Assembly: GCF_963678635.1 (NCBI RefSeq)
Contig: NC_087064.1
Span: 73,719,465 to 73,779,464, forward strand
Direction of reading: 5' to 3'
DNA: 60,000 bases
DNA from: Symsagittifera roscoffensis
Taxonomy: Eukaryota; Xenacoelomorpha; Acoela; Convolutidae
Made by a program: the position numbers and the translations under genes. The notes under the pieces were generated by a model, which was given only the letters and a program-made list of their open reading frames with translations, was not told where the DNA came from and did not search any database. Shown here piece by piece: positions 26,851 to 40,200 of the stretch (its first letter is position 1; each line of letters starts with the position of its first letter).

Positions 26851-29199
26851 CATAATGGATTTTGAACAGATCGCAAGAGTTAGATGGGTTATTTTAGTGA
26901 TCATATTGAATTTTGAACTTCTCACATGGGTCAGATGGTTTATTTTAGTGATCATAATGGACTTTGAACATATCACTTGGGTTAGATGGGTTATTTTAGT
27001 GATCACAATGAATTTTCAACAGATTACAACATTAGATGGGTTATTTTAAAGATCCTAATGGATTTTGAACAGATCACATGAGTTAGATGGGTGATTTTAG
27101 TGATCATAATAAATTTTGAACAGATCACATGAGTCAGATTGGTTATTGTAGTGATCATAATGGATTTTGAACAGATCACACGAATTATTCGAATCATTTT
27201 AGCTTGTCTTAGAACTTCACTACACAAAAGCGTCAATTTTTTTTTTGATCATAAGTGATCATGAAATTTTAACTTCCAAAAAAGATGGAGCTTTTTTAAA
27301 TTCGAGTTTCTGTCAACCAACGGTGTTCCCGAAAGTTTTTTTAAAGAGAATTATTTGTTAAAAATACTCAGCAACCTTTATGGAGACTCTGATATATTTT
27401 CACATGAGTTAGATGGATTATTTTAGTGATCATAATGGATTTTGAACATATCACATGATTTAGATGGGTTATGTTACTGATCATAATGGACTTTGAACAT
27501 ATCACTTGAGTTAGATGGGTTGTTTTAGTGATCATAATGGAATTTGAACTGATCACATGAGTTAAATGGGTTTTTTTAGTGATCATAATAGATTTTGAAC
27601 AGATCACATGAGTTGGATGGGTTATTTTAGTGATCATAATGGATTTTGAACATATCACATGATTTAGATGGGTTATGTTACTGATCATAATTGATTTTGA
27701 ACATATCACTTGAGTTATATGTTTTACTTTGGTGATCATAATGGATTTTGAATAGATCACACGAGTTAATGAGTCATTTTAGCATGTCTTAGAGCTTCAC
27801 TACACAAAATCGTAAATTTTTTTAAGTATCATAACTGATCATGAAATTTTAACTCCCAAAAAAGATGTAGTTTTTTTAAATTTGAGTTCCTGTCAACCAA
27901 CGGTGTTCCCGAAAAAATATTTAAAAAAGAACTAATTGTTAAAAACACTCAGCATGCTTCATGGAGCTCTGATATATTTTCACATGAGTTAGATGGATTA
28001 TTTAAGTGATCATAATGGATTTTGAACATATCACATGATTTAGATGGGTTATGTTACTGATCATAATGGATTTTGAACATATCACTTGAGTTAGATGGGT
28101 TACTTTGGTGATCATAATGGATTTTGAATAGATCACACGAGTTAATGAGTCATTTTAGCATGTCTTAGAGCTTCACTACACAAAATCGTAAATTTTTTTT
28201 AGGATCATAACTGATCATGAAATTTTAACTCCCAAAAAAGATGTAGCTTTTTTAAAATTGAGTTCCTGTCAACCAACGGTGTTCCCGAAAAAATATTTAA
28301 AAAGAACTAATTGTTAAAAACACTCAGCATGCTTCATGGAGCTCTGATATATTTTCACATGAGTTAGATGGATTATTTTAGTGATCATAATGGATTTTGA
28401 ACATATCACATGATTTAGATGGGTTATGTTACTGATCATAATGGACTTTGAACATATCACTTGAGTTAGATGGGTTGTTTTAGTGATCATAATGGAGTTT
28501 GAACTGATCACATGAGTTAAATGGTTTTTTTTAGTGATCATAATAGATTTTGAACAGATCACATGAGTTGGATGGGTTATTTTAGTGATCATAATGGATT
28601 TTGAACATATCACATGATTTAGATGGGTTATGTTACTGATCATAATGGATTTTGATCATATCACTTGAGTTAGATGGGTTACTTTCGTGATCATAATGGA
28701 TTTTGAATAGATCACACGGGTTAATGAGTCATTTTAGCATGTCTTATAGCTTCACTACACAAAATCGTAAATTTTTGTAAGGATCATAACTGATCATGAA
28801 ATTTTAACTCCCAAAAAAAGTGTAGTTTTTTTAAACTTGAGTTCCTGTCAACCAACGGTGTTCCCGAAAAAATATTTAAAAAGAACTAATTGTTAAAAAC
28901 ACTCAGCATGCTTCATGGAGCTCTGATATATTTTCACATGAGTTAGATGGATTATTTTAGTGATCATAATGGATTTTGAACATATCACATGATTTAGATG
29001 GGTTATGTTACTGATTATAATGGATTTTGAACATATCACTTGAGTTAGATGGGTTACTTTGTTGATCATAATGGATTTTGAATAGATCACACGAGTTAAT
29101 GAGTCATTTTAGCATGTCTTAGAGCTTTACTACACAAAATCGTAAATTTTTTTAAGGATCATAACTGATCATGAAAATTTAACTCCCAAATAAAGTGTA

Positions 29200-31200
29200 G
29201 TTTTTTTAAATTTGAGTTTCTGTCAACCAACGGTGTTCCCGAAAAAATATTTAAAAAGAACTAATTGTTAAAAACACTCAGCATGCTTCATGGAGCTCTG
29301 ATATATTTTCAAATGAGTTAGATGGATTATTTTAGTGATCATAATGGATTTTGAACATATCAAATGATTTAGATGGGTTATGTTACTGATCATAATGTAT
29401 TTTGAACTTATCACTTGAGTTAGATGGGTTACTTTGTTGATCATAATGGATTTTGAATAGATCACACGAGTTAATGAGTCATTTTAGCATGTCTTAGAGC
29501 TTCACTACACAAAATCGTAAGTTTTTTTTAGGATCATAACTGATCATGAAATTTAGCTCCCAAAAAAGATGTAGCTTTTTAAAATTCGAGTTCCTGTCAA
29601 CCAACGGTGTTCCCGAAAAAATATTTAAAAAGAACTAATTGTTAAAAACACTCAGCATGCTTCATGGAGCTCTGATATATTTTCACATGAGTTAGATGGA
29701 TTATTTTAGTGATCATAAAGGATTTTGAACATATCACATGATTTAGATGGGTTATGTTACTGATCATAATGGACTTTGAACATATCACTTGAGTTAGATG
29801 GGTTGTTTTAGTGATCATAATGGAATTTGAACTGATCACATGAGTTAAATGGTTTTTTTTAGTGATCATAATAGATTTTGAACAGATCACATGAGTTGGA
29901 TGGGTTGTTTTAGTGATCATAATGGATTTTGAATAGATCACACGAGTTAATTAGTCATTTTAGCATGTCTTAGAGCTTCACTACACAAAATCGTAAATTT
30001 TTTTAAGGATCATAACTGATCATGAAATTTTAACTCCCAAAAAAAGTGTAGTTTTTTTAAATTTGAGTTCCTGTCAACCAACGGTGTTCCCGAAAAAATA
30101 TTTAAAAAGAACTAATTGTTAAAAACACTCAGCATGCTTCATGGAGCTCTGATATATTTTCAAATGAGTTAGATGGATTTTTTTAGTGATCATAATGGAT
30201 TTTGAACATATCACATGATTTAGATGGGTTATGTTACTGATCATAATGTATTTTGAACTTATCACTTGAGTTAGATGGGTTACTTTGTTGATCATAATGG
30301 ATTTTGAATAGATCACACGAGTTGATGAGTCATTTTAGCATGTCTTAGAGACACAAAATCGTAAATTTTTTTTAGGATCATAACTGATCATGAAATTTTA
30401 GCTCCCAAAAAAGATGTAGCTTTTTAAAATTCGAGTTCCTGTCAACCAACGGTGTTCCCAAAAAATTATTTAAAAAGAACTAATTGTTAAAAACACTCAG
30501 CATGCTTCATGGAGCTCTGATATATTTTCACATGAGTTAGATGGATTATTTTAGTGATCATAAAGGATTTTGAACATATCACATGATTTAGATGGGTTAT
30601 GTTACTGATCATAATGGACTTTGAACATATCACTTGAGTTAGATGGGTTGTTTTAGTGATCATAATGGAATTTGAACTGATCACATGAGTTAAATGGTTT
30701 TTTTTAGTGATCATAATAGATTTTGAACAGATCACATGAGTTGGATGGGTTGTTTTAGTGATCATAATGGATTTTGAATAGATCACACGAGTTAATTAGT
30801 CATTTTAGCATGGCTTAGAGCTTCACTACACAAAATCGTAAATTTTTTTAAGGATCATAACTGATCATGAAATTTTAACTCCCAAAAAAAGTGTAGTTTT
30901 TTTAAATTTGAGTTCCTGTCAACCAACGGTGTTCCCGAAAAAATATTTAAAAAGAACTAATTTTTAAAAACACTCAGCATGCTTCATGGAGCTCTGATAT
31001 ATTTTCAAATGAGTTAGATGGATTATTTTAGTGATCATAATGGATTTTGAACATATCACATGATTTAGATGGGTTATGTTACTGATCATAATGGATTTTG
31101 AACAAATCACTTGAGTTAGATGGGTTACTTTGTTGATCATAATGGATTTTGAATAGATCACACGAGTTAATGAGTCATTTTAGCATGTCTTAGAGCTTCA
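29200..31200. repeat. ~845-851-bp higher-order repeat, three copies
   Basis: A short module followed by a longer one is repeated: short modules at 29,268, 30,119 and 30,964, longer ones at 29,642 and 30,487. The copy from about 30,119 lacks 8 bp (CTTCACTA) near 30,350, which explains the step changing from about 851 to 845 bp. Confidence 0.8.
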
Positions 31201-31869
31201 CTACACAAAATCGTAAATTTTTTTTAAGGATCATAACTGATCATGAAATTTTAGCTCCCAAAAAAGATGTAGCTTTTTAAAATTCGAGTTCCTGTCAACC
31301 AACGGTGTTCCCGAAAAATTATTTAAAAAGAACTAATTGTTAAAAACACTCAGCATGCTTCATGGAGCTCTGATATTTTTTCACATGAGTTAGATGGAAT
31401 ATTTTAGTGATCAAAATGGATTTTGAACAGATCACATGAAATAAATGGATTACTTTAATAATCATAATGAACTTTGAACAGATCATTTGGCTTAGATGGG
31501 TTATTTTAGTGATCATAATGGAATTTGAACTAATCACATGAGTTATATGGGTTATTTTAGTGATCATAATAGATTTTGAACAGATCACATGAGTTAGATG
31601 GGTCATTTTAGTGATCATAATGGATTTTGAACATATCACATGATTTAGATGGGTTATGTTACTGATCATAATGGACTTTGAACTAATCACATGAGTTAGA
31701 TGGGTTAATTTAAAGATCATAATGGATTTTGAACAGATCACACAAGATAATTGAGTCATTTCGGCATGTCTTAGAGCTTCACTACACAAAAGCATAATTT
31801 TTTTTATGATCACAAGTTATCATGAAATTTTAACTCCCAAAAAAGATGTAGTTTTTTTAAAATTGAGTT

Positions 31870-33600
31870 CCTGTCAACCAACGGTGTTCCCGAAAAAATA
31901 TTTAAAAAGAACTAATTGATAAAAACACTCAGCATGCTTCATGGAGCTCTGATATATTTTCACATGAGTTAGATGGATTATTTTAGTGATCATAATGGCT
32001 TTTGAACATATCACATGATTTAGATGAGTTATGTTACTGAACATAATGGACTTTGAACATATCACTTGAGTTAGATGGTTTGTTTTAGTGATCATAATGG
32101 AATTTGAACTGATCACAAGAGTTAAATGGGTTTTTTTAGTGATCATAATAGATTTTGAACAGATCACATGAGTTGGATGGGTTTTGTTACTGATCATAAT
32201 GGACTTTGAACATATCACTTGAGTTAGATGGGTTGTTTTAGTGATCACAATGGAGTTTGAACTGATCACATGAGTTAAATGGTTTTTTTTTAGTGATCAT
32301 AATAGATTTTGAACAGATCACATGAGTTGGATGGGTTATTTTAGTGATCATAATGGATTTTGAACATATCACATGATTTATATGGGTTATGTTACTGATC
32401 ATAATGGATTTTGAGCAAATCACTTGAGTTAGATGGGTTACTTTGGTGATCATAATGGATTTTGAATAGATCACACGAGTTAATGAGTCATTTTAGCATG
32501 TCTTAGAGCTTCACTACACAAAATCGTAAGTTTTTTTTAGGATCATAACTGATCATGAAATTTTAACTCCCAAAAAAAGGTGTAGTTTTTTTAGAATTGA
32601 GTTCCTGTCAACCAACGGTGTTCCCGAAAAAATATTTAAAAAGAACTAATTGTTAAAAACACTCAGCATACTTCATGGAGCTCTGATATATTTTCACATG
32701 AGTTAGATGGATTATTTTAGTGATCATAATGGATTTTGAACATATCACATGATTTAGATGGGTTATGTTACTGAACATAATGGACTTTGAACATATCACT
32801 TGAGTTAGATGGTTTGTTTTAGTGATCATAATGGAATTTGAACTGATCACAAGAGTTAAATGGGTTTTTTTAGTGATCATAATAGATTTTGAACAGATCA
32901 CATGAGTTGGATGGGTTATGTTACTGATCATAATGGACTTTGAACATATCACTTGAGTTAGATGGGTTGTTTTAGTGATCATAATGGAGTTTGAACTGAT
33001 CACATGAGTTAAATGGTTTTTTTTTAGTGATCATAATAGATTTTGAACAGATCACATGAGTTGGATGGGTTATTTTAGTGATCATAATGGATTTTGAACA
33101 TATCACATGATTTATATGGGTTATGTTACTGATCATAATGGATTTTGAGCAAATCACTTGAGTTAGATGGGTTACTTTGGTGATAATAATGGATTTTGAA
33201 TAGATCACACGAGTTAATGAGTCATTTTAGCATGTCTTAGAGCTTCACTACACAAAATCGTAAGTTTTTTTTAGGATCATAACTGATCATGAAATTTTAA
33301 CTCCCAAAAAAAGGTGTAGTTTTTTTAGAATTGAGTTCCTGTCAACCAACGGTGTTCCCGAAAAAATATTTAAAAAGAACTAATTGTTAAAAACCCTCAG
33401 CATACTTCATGGAGCTCTGATATATTTTCACATGAGTTAGATGGATTATTTTAGTGATCATAATGGATTTTGAACATATCACATGATTTAGATGGGTTAT
33501 GTTACTGATCATAATGGATTTTGAACATATCACTTGAGTTAGATGGGTTACTTTGTTGATCATAATGGATTTTGAATAGATCAAACGAGTTAATGAGTCA
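31870..33600. repeat. ~735-bp higher-order repeat
   Basis: Modules at 32,238 and 32,972 repeat at 734 bp, and those at 32,653 and 33,387 follow suit. All share the odd TTACTGAACATAATGG unit and GAGCAAATCACTTGAG. One module has a GGGTTTTGTTACTGATC junction in place of a spacer. Confidence 0.75.
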
Positions 33601-33762
33601 TTTTAGCATGTGTTAGAGCTTCACTACACAAAATCGTAAGTTTTTTTTAGGATCATAACTGATCATGAAATTTTAACTCCCAAAAAAAGGTGTAGTTTTT
33701 TTAGAATTGAGTTCCTGTCAACCAACGGTGTTCCCGAAAAAATATTTAAAAAGAACTAATTG

Positions 33763-36700
33763 TTAAAAACACTCAGCATGCTTCATGGAGCTCTGATATT
33801 TTTTCACATGAGTTAGATGGGTTATTTTAGTGATCAAAATGGATTTTGAACAGATCACATGAAATAAATGGATTACTTTAATGATCATAATGAACTTTGA
33901 ACAGATCATTTGGCTTAGATGGGTTATTTTAGTGATCATAATGGAAATTGAACTAATCACATGAGTTATATGGGTTATTTTAGTGATCATAATAGATTTT
34001 GAACAGATCACATGAGTTAGATGGGTCATTTTAGTGATCATAATGGATTTTGAACACATCACATGAGTTAGATGGGTTAATTTAAAGATCATAATGGATT
34101 TTGAACAGATCACACAAGATAATTGAGTCATTTCGGCATGTCTTAGAGCTTCCCTACACAAAAGCATAATTTTTTTTATGATCACAAGTTATCATGAAAT
34201 TTAAGCTCCCAAAAAAGATGTAGCTTTTTAAAATTCGAGTTTCTGTCAACCAACGGTGTTCCCGAAAAAATATTTAAAAAGAACTAATTGTTAAAAACAC
34301 TCAGCATGCTTCATGGAGCTCTGATATATTTTCACATGAGTTAGATGGATTATTTTAGTGATCATAATGGATTTTGAACATATCACATGATTTAGATGGG
34401 TTATGTTACTGAACATAATGGACTTTGAACATATCACTTGAGTTAGATGGTTTGTTTTAGTGATCATAATGAAATTTGAACTGATCACAAGAGTTAAATG
34501 GGTTTTTTTAGTGATCATAATAGATTTTGAACAGATCACATGAGTTGGATGGGTTATTTTAGTGATCATAATGGATTTTGAACATATCACATGATTTAGA
34601 TGGGTTATGTTACTGATCATAATGGATTTTGAACATATCACTTGAGTTAGATGGGTTACTTTGGTGATCATAATGGATTTTGAATAGATCACACGAGTTA
34701 ATGAGTCATTTTAGCATGTCTTAGAGCTTCACTACAAAAAATCGTAAATTTTACTAAGGATCATAACTGATCATGAAATTTTAACTCCCAAAAAAAGTGT
34801 AGTTTTTTTAAATTTGAGTTCCTGTCAACCAACGGTGTTCCCGAAAAATTATTTAAAAAGAACTAATTGTTAAAAACACTCAGCATGCTTCATGGAGCTC
34901 TGATATATTTTCACATGAGCTAGATGGATTATTTTAGTGATCATAATGGATTTTGAACACATCACATGAGTTAGATGGGTTAATTTAAAGATCATAATGG
35001 ATTTTGAACAGATCACACAAGATAATTGAGTCATTTTGGCATGTCTTAGAGCTTCACTACACAAAAGCATAATTTTTTTTATGATCACAAGTTATCGTGG
35101 AATTTTAACTCCCAAAAAAGATGTAGTTTTTTTAAAATTGAGTTCCTGTCAACCAACGGTGTTCCCGAAAAAATATTTAAAAAGAACTAATTGTTAAAAA
35201 CACTCAGCATGCTTCATGGAGCTCTGATATATTTTCACATGAGTTAGATGGATTATTTTAGTGATCATAATGGATTTTGAACATATCACTTGATTTAGAT
35301 GGGTTATGTTACTGATCATAATGGACTTTGAACATATCACTTGAGTTAGATGGGTTGTTTTAGTGATCATAATGGAATTTGAACTGATCACATGAGTTAA
35401 ATGGGTTTTTTTAGTGATCATAATAGATTTTGAACAGATCACATGAGTTGGATGGGTTATTTTAGTGATCATAATGGATTTTGAATATATCACATGATTT
35501 AGATGGGTTATGTTACTGATCATAATGGATTTTGAACATATCACTTGAGTTAGGTGGGTTACTTTGGTGATAATAATGGATTTTGAATAGATCACACGAG
35601 TTAATGAGTCATTTTAGCATGTCTTAGAGCTTCACTACAAAAAATCGTAAATTTTTTTAAGGATCATAACTGATCATGAAATTTTAACTCCCAAAAAAGA
35701 TGTAGTTTTTTTAAATTTGAGTTCCTGTCAACCAACGGTGTTCCCGAAAAAATATTTAAAAAGAACTAATTGTTAAAAACACTCAGCATGCTTCATGGAG
35801 CTCTGATATATTTTCACATGAGTTAGATGGATTATTTTAGTGATCATAATGGATTTTGAACATATCACATGATTTAGATGGGTTATGTTACTGATCATAA
35901 TGGACTTTGAACATATCACTTGAGTTAGATGGGTTGTTTTAGTGATCATAATGGAATTTGAACTGATCACATGAGTTAAATGGGTTTTTTTAGTGATCAT
36001 AATAGATTTTGAACAGATCACATGAGTTGGATGGGTTATTTTAGTGATCATAATGGATTTTGAACATATCACATGATTGAGATGGGTTATGTTACTGATC
36101 ATAATGGATTTTGAACGTATCACTTGAGTTAGATGGGTTACTTTGGTGATCATAATGGATTTTGAATAGATCACACGAGTTAATGAGTCATTTTAGCATG
36201 TCTTAGAGCTTCACTACAAAAAATCGTAAATTTTTTTAAGGATCATAACTGATCATGAAATTTTAACTCCCAAAAAAAGTGTAGTTTTTTTAAATTTGAG
36301 TTCCTGTCAACCAACGGTGTTCCCGAAAAAATATTTAAAAAGAACTAATTGTTAAAAACACTCAGCATACTTCATGGAGCTCTGATATATTTTCACATGA
36401 GTTAGATGGATAATTTTAGTGATCATAATGGATTTTGAACATATCACATGATTTAGATGGGTTATGTTATTGATCAAATTGGATTTTGAACATATCACTT
36501 GAGTTAGATGGGTTACTTTGTTGATCATAATGGATTTTGAGTAGATCAAACGAGTTAATGAGTCATTTTAGCATGTGTTAGAGCTTCACTACACAAAATC
36601 GTAAGTTTTTTTTAGGATCATAACTGATCATGAAATTTTAACTCCCAAAAAAAGGTGTAGTTTTTTTAGAATTGAGTTCCTGTCAACCAACGGTGTTCCC

Positions 36701-37150
36701 GAAAAAATATTTAAAAAGAACTAATTGTTAAAAACACTCAGCATGCTTCATGGAGCTCTGAGATTTTTTCACATGAGTTAGATGGGTTATTTTAGTGATC
36801 AAAAGAGATTTTGAACAGATCACATGAAATAAATGGATTACTTTAATGATCACAATGAACTTTGAACAGATCATTTGGCTTAGATGGGTTATTTTAGTGA
36901 TCATAATAGAAATTGAACTAATCACATGAGTTATATGGGTTATTTTAGTGATCATAATAGATTTTGAACAGATCACATGAGTTAGATGGGTCATTTTAGT
37001 GATCATAATGGATTTTGAACACATCACATGAGTTAGATGGGTTGATTTAAAGATCATAATGGATTTTGAACAGATCACACAAGATAATTGAGTCATTTCG
37101 GCATGTCTTAGAGCTTCACTACACAAAAGCATAATTTTTTTTATGATCAC
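33763..37150. repeat. Module pair at 2,965-bp offset
   Basis: The modules at 33,763-34,185 and 36,728-37,150 have the same unit order, including TTTAAAGATCATAATGG, CACAAGATAATTGAGTCATTTCGG and GATCACAAGTTATCATG. A similar module lies at 31,340 and a shortened one at 34,870. Confidence 0.7.
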
Positions 37151-37249
37151 AAGTTATCATGAAATTTTAGCTCCCAAAAAAGATGTAGCTTTTTAAAATT
37201 CGAGTTTCTGTCAACCAACGGTGTTCCTGAAAAATATTTAAAGATGAGT

Positions 37250-40200
37250 AATTGTTAAAAAAAACTCAGCAATCTTTAGGGAGACGCTCCTGTATTTTCA
37301 CATGAGTTAGATGGATTATTTTAGTGATCAAATGGGTTTTGAACAGATCTTATGAGTTAGATGGGTTATTTTAGTGATTATAATGGATTTTGACCAGATC
37401 ACATGAGTTAGATGGATTATTTTAGTGATCATAATGAACTATGATCATATCACTTGGGTTAGATGGGTTATTTTAGTGATCATAATGATTTTTCAACAGA
37501 TTACAACATTAGATGGGTTATTTTAATGATCCTACTGGATTTTGAACAAATCACATGAGTTAAATGTGTTCTTTTAGTGATCATAATAGATTTTGATTTG
37601 ATCACATGAGTCAGATTGGTTATTATAGTGATCATAATGGACTTTGAACAGATCACACGAATTATTCGAATCATTTCAGCATGTCATAGAACTTCACTAC
37701 ACAAAAGCGTAAATATTTTTTATGATCATAAGTGATCATGATATTTTAACTTCCAAAAAATATGTAGCTATTTTAACTTCGAGTTTCTGTCAACCAACGG
37801 TGTTTCCGAAAATTTTTTTAAAAAGAATTATTTGTTAAAAATACTCAGCATCCTTTATGAAGACTCTGCTATATTTTCACATGGGTTAGATGGAATATTT
37901 TAGTGATCATAATGGATTTTGAACAGATCGCAAGAGTTAGATGGGTTATTTTAGTGATCATATTGGATTTTGAACAGATCACATGAGTTAGATGGACTAT
38001 TTTAATGATCATAATGAACTTTGAACAAAAAACTTGAGTTAGATGGGTTATTGTTGTAATCATAATGAATTTTGAACTTCTCACATGGGTCAGATGGGTT
38101 ATTTTAGTGATCATAATAGATTTTGAACAGATCGCAAGAGTTAGATGGGTTAATTTAGTGATCATATTGGATTTTGAACAGATCACATGAATTATATGGG
38201 TTATTTTAGTGATCATAATGGAATTTGAACTGATCACATAAGTTATATGGGTTATTTTAGTGATCATAATAGATTTTGAACAGATCACTTGAGTTAGATG
38301 GGTTATTTTAGTGATCATAATGGAATTTGAACTAATCACATGAGTTATATGGGTTATTTTAGTGATCATAATAGATTTTAAACAGATCACATGAGTTAGA
38401 TGGGTTATGTTATTGATCATAATGGTTTTGAACAGATCAAATGAGTTAGATGGGTTATTTTAGGGATCATAATGGATTTTTAACAGATCACGTGACTTAG
38501 ATGGAATATTTTAGTGATCATAATGGGTTTTGAACACATCACAAGAGTTAGATGGGTTAATTTAAAGATCATAATGGATTTTGAACAGATCACACAAGAT
38601 AATTGAGTCATTTCGGCATGTCTTAGAGCTTCACTACACAAAAGCATAATGTTTTTATGATGACAAGTTATCATGAAATTTTAGCTCCCAAAAAAGATGT
38701 AGCACAGCAATCTTTAGGGAGACGCTCCTATATTTTCACATGAGTTAGATGGATTATTTTAGTGATCAAATGGGGTTTGAACAGATCTTATGAGTTAGAT
38801 GGGTTATTTTAGTGATCATAATGGATTTTGACCAGATCACATGAGTTAGATGGATTATTTTAATGATCATAATGAACTTTGAACCTATCACTTGGGTTAG
38901 ATGGGTTATTTTAGTGATCATAATGAATTTTCAACAGATTACAACATTAGATGGGTTATTTTAATGATCCTAATGGATTTTGAACAGATCACATGATAGA
39001 TGGGTTATTTTAGTGATCATAATATTTTTTGAACAGATCACATGAGTCAGATTGGTTATTTTAATGATCCTAATGGATTTTGAACAAATCACATGAGTTA
39101 AATGGGTTCTTTTAGTGATCCTAATGGATTTTGAACAAATCACATGAGTTAAATGGGTTCTTTTAGTGATCATAATAGATTTTGAACAGATCACATGAGT
39201 CAGATTGGTTATTATAGTGATCATAATGGACTTTGAACAGATCACACGAATTATTCGAATCATTTCAGCATGTCTTAGAACTTCACTACACAAAAGCGTA
39301 AATATTTTTTATGATCATAAGTGATCATGATATTTTAACTTCCAAAAAAGATGTAGCTTTTTTAAATTCGAGTTTCTGTCAACCAACGGTGTTCCCGAAA
39401 ATTTTTTTAAAAAGAATTATTTGTTAAAAATACTCAGCATCCTTTATGGAGACTCTGCTATATTTTCACATGGGTTAGATGGATAATTTTAGTGATCATA
39501 ATGGATTTTGAACAAATCGCAAGAGTTAGATGGTTTATTTTAGTGATCATATTGGATTTTGAACAGATCACATGAGTTAGATGGACTAATTTAATGATCA
39601 TAATGAACTTTGAACAAATAACTTGAGTTCGATGGGTTATTGTTGTAATCATAATAGATTTTGAACAGATCACATGAGTTAGATGGGTTATTTTAGTGAT
39701 CATAAGAAATTTTGAACAAATCACATGATTTAGATGGGTTATGTTAGTGATCATAATGGATTTTGAACATATCACATGAGTTAGATGGGTTTTTATAGTG
39801 ATCATAATGGATTTTGAATAGATCACACGAGTTAATCGAGTCATTTTAGCATGTCTTAGAACTTCACTACACGAAAGCGTAATTTTTTTTATGATCATGA
39901 TATTTTAACTTCCAAAAAAGATGTAGCTTTTTTAATTTCGAGTTTCTGTCAACCAACGGTATTCCCGAAAAATTTTTAAGGAGAACTAATTGTTAAAAAC
40001 ACTCAGCATCCTTTATGGAGACTCTGATATATTTTCACATGGGTTAGATGGATTATTTTAGTGATCATAATGGATTTTGAACAAATCGCAAGTGTTAGAT
40101 GGGTTATTTTAGTGATCATATTGGATTTTGAACAGATCACATGATTTAAATGGGTTATTTTAGTGATCATAATGGATTTTGAACAGATCACACGAGTTAA

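Larger units (their letters stand above)
15480..27960. repeat. Array zone 2: CTCTGCTATATTTTCACATGGG modules
   Basis: Post-spacer sequence here is mostly CTCTGCTATATTTTCACAT followed by GGGTTAGATTGATT. Typical units are GAACAGATCGCAAGAG, TTGAATTTTGAACTTCTCAC, GACTTTGAACATATCACTTGGG and a short unit reading TTTTCAACAGATTACAACATTAGATGGG. The spacer often ends in AAATTTTTTTAAAGAGAATTATTTG. Clusters are usually 4-9 units. Confidence 0.75.
27960..37250. repeat. Array zone 3: short clusters with CATGCTTCATGGAGCTCTG spacers
   Basis: The spacer ends in CTCAGCATGCTTCATGGAGCTCTGATAT and is preceded by AAATATTTAAAAAGAACTAATTG. Clusters are short (often about four units), so many spacers recur about 375 bp apart. 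Longer modules of about 580 bp are mixed in. Sequence is very uniform, which suggests recent homogenisation. Confidence 0.8.

Noticed and set aside
15525-27049. Plus-strand ORFs with WVRWVILVIIMDFEQIT repeats
   Set aside because: They open only where ATGGG replaces ATGAG in units, removing a TGA. They are antisense shadows of the satellite.
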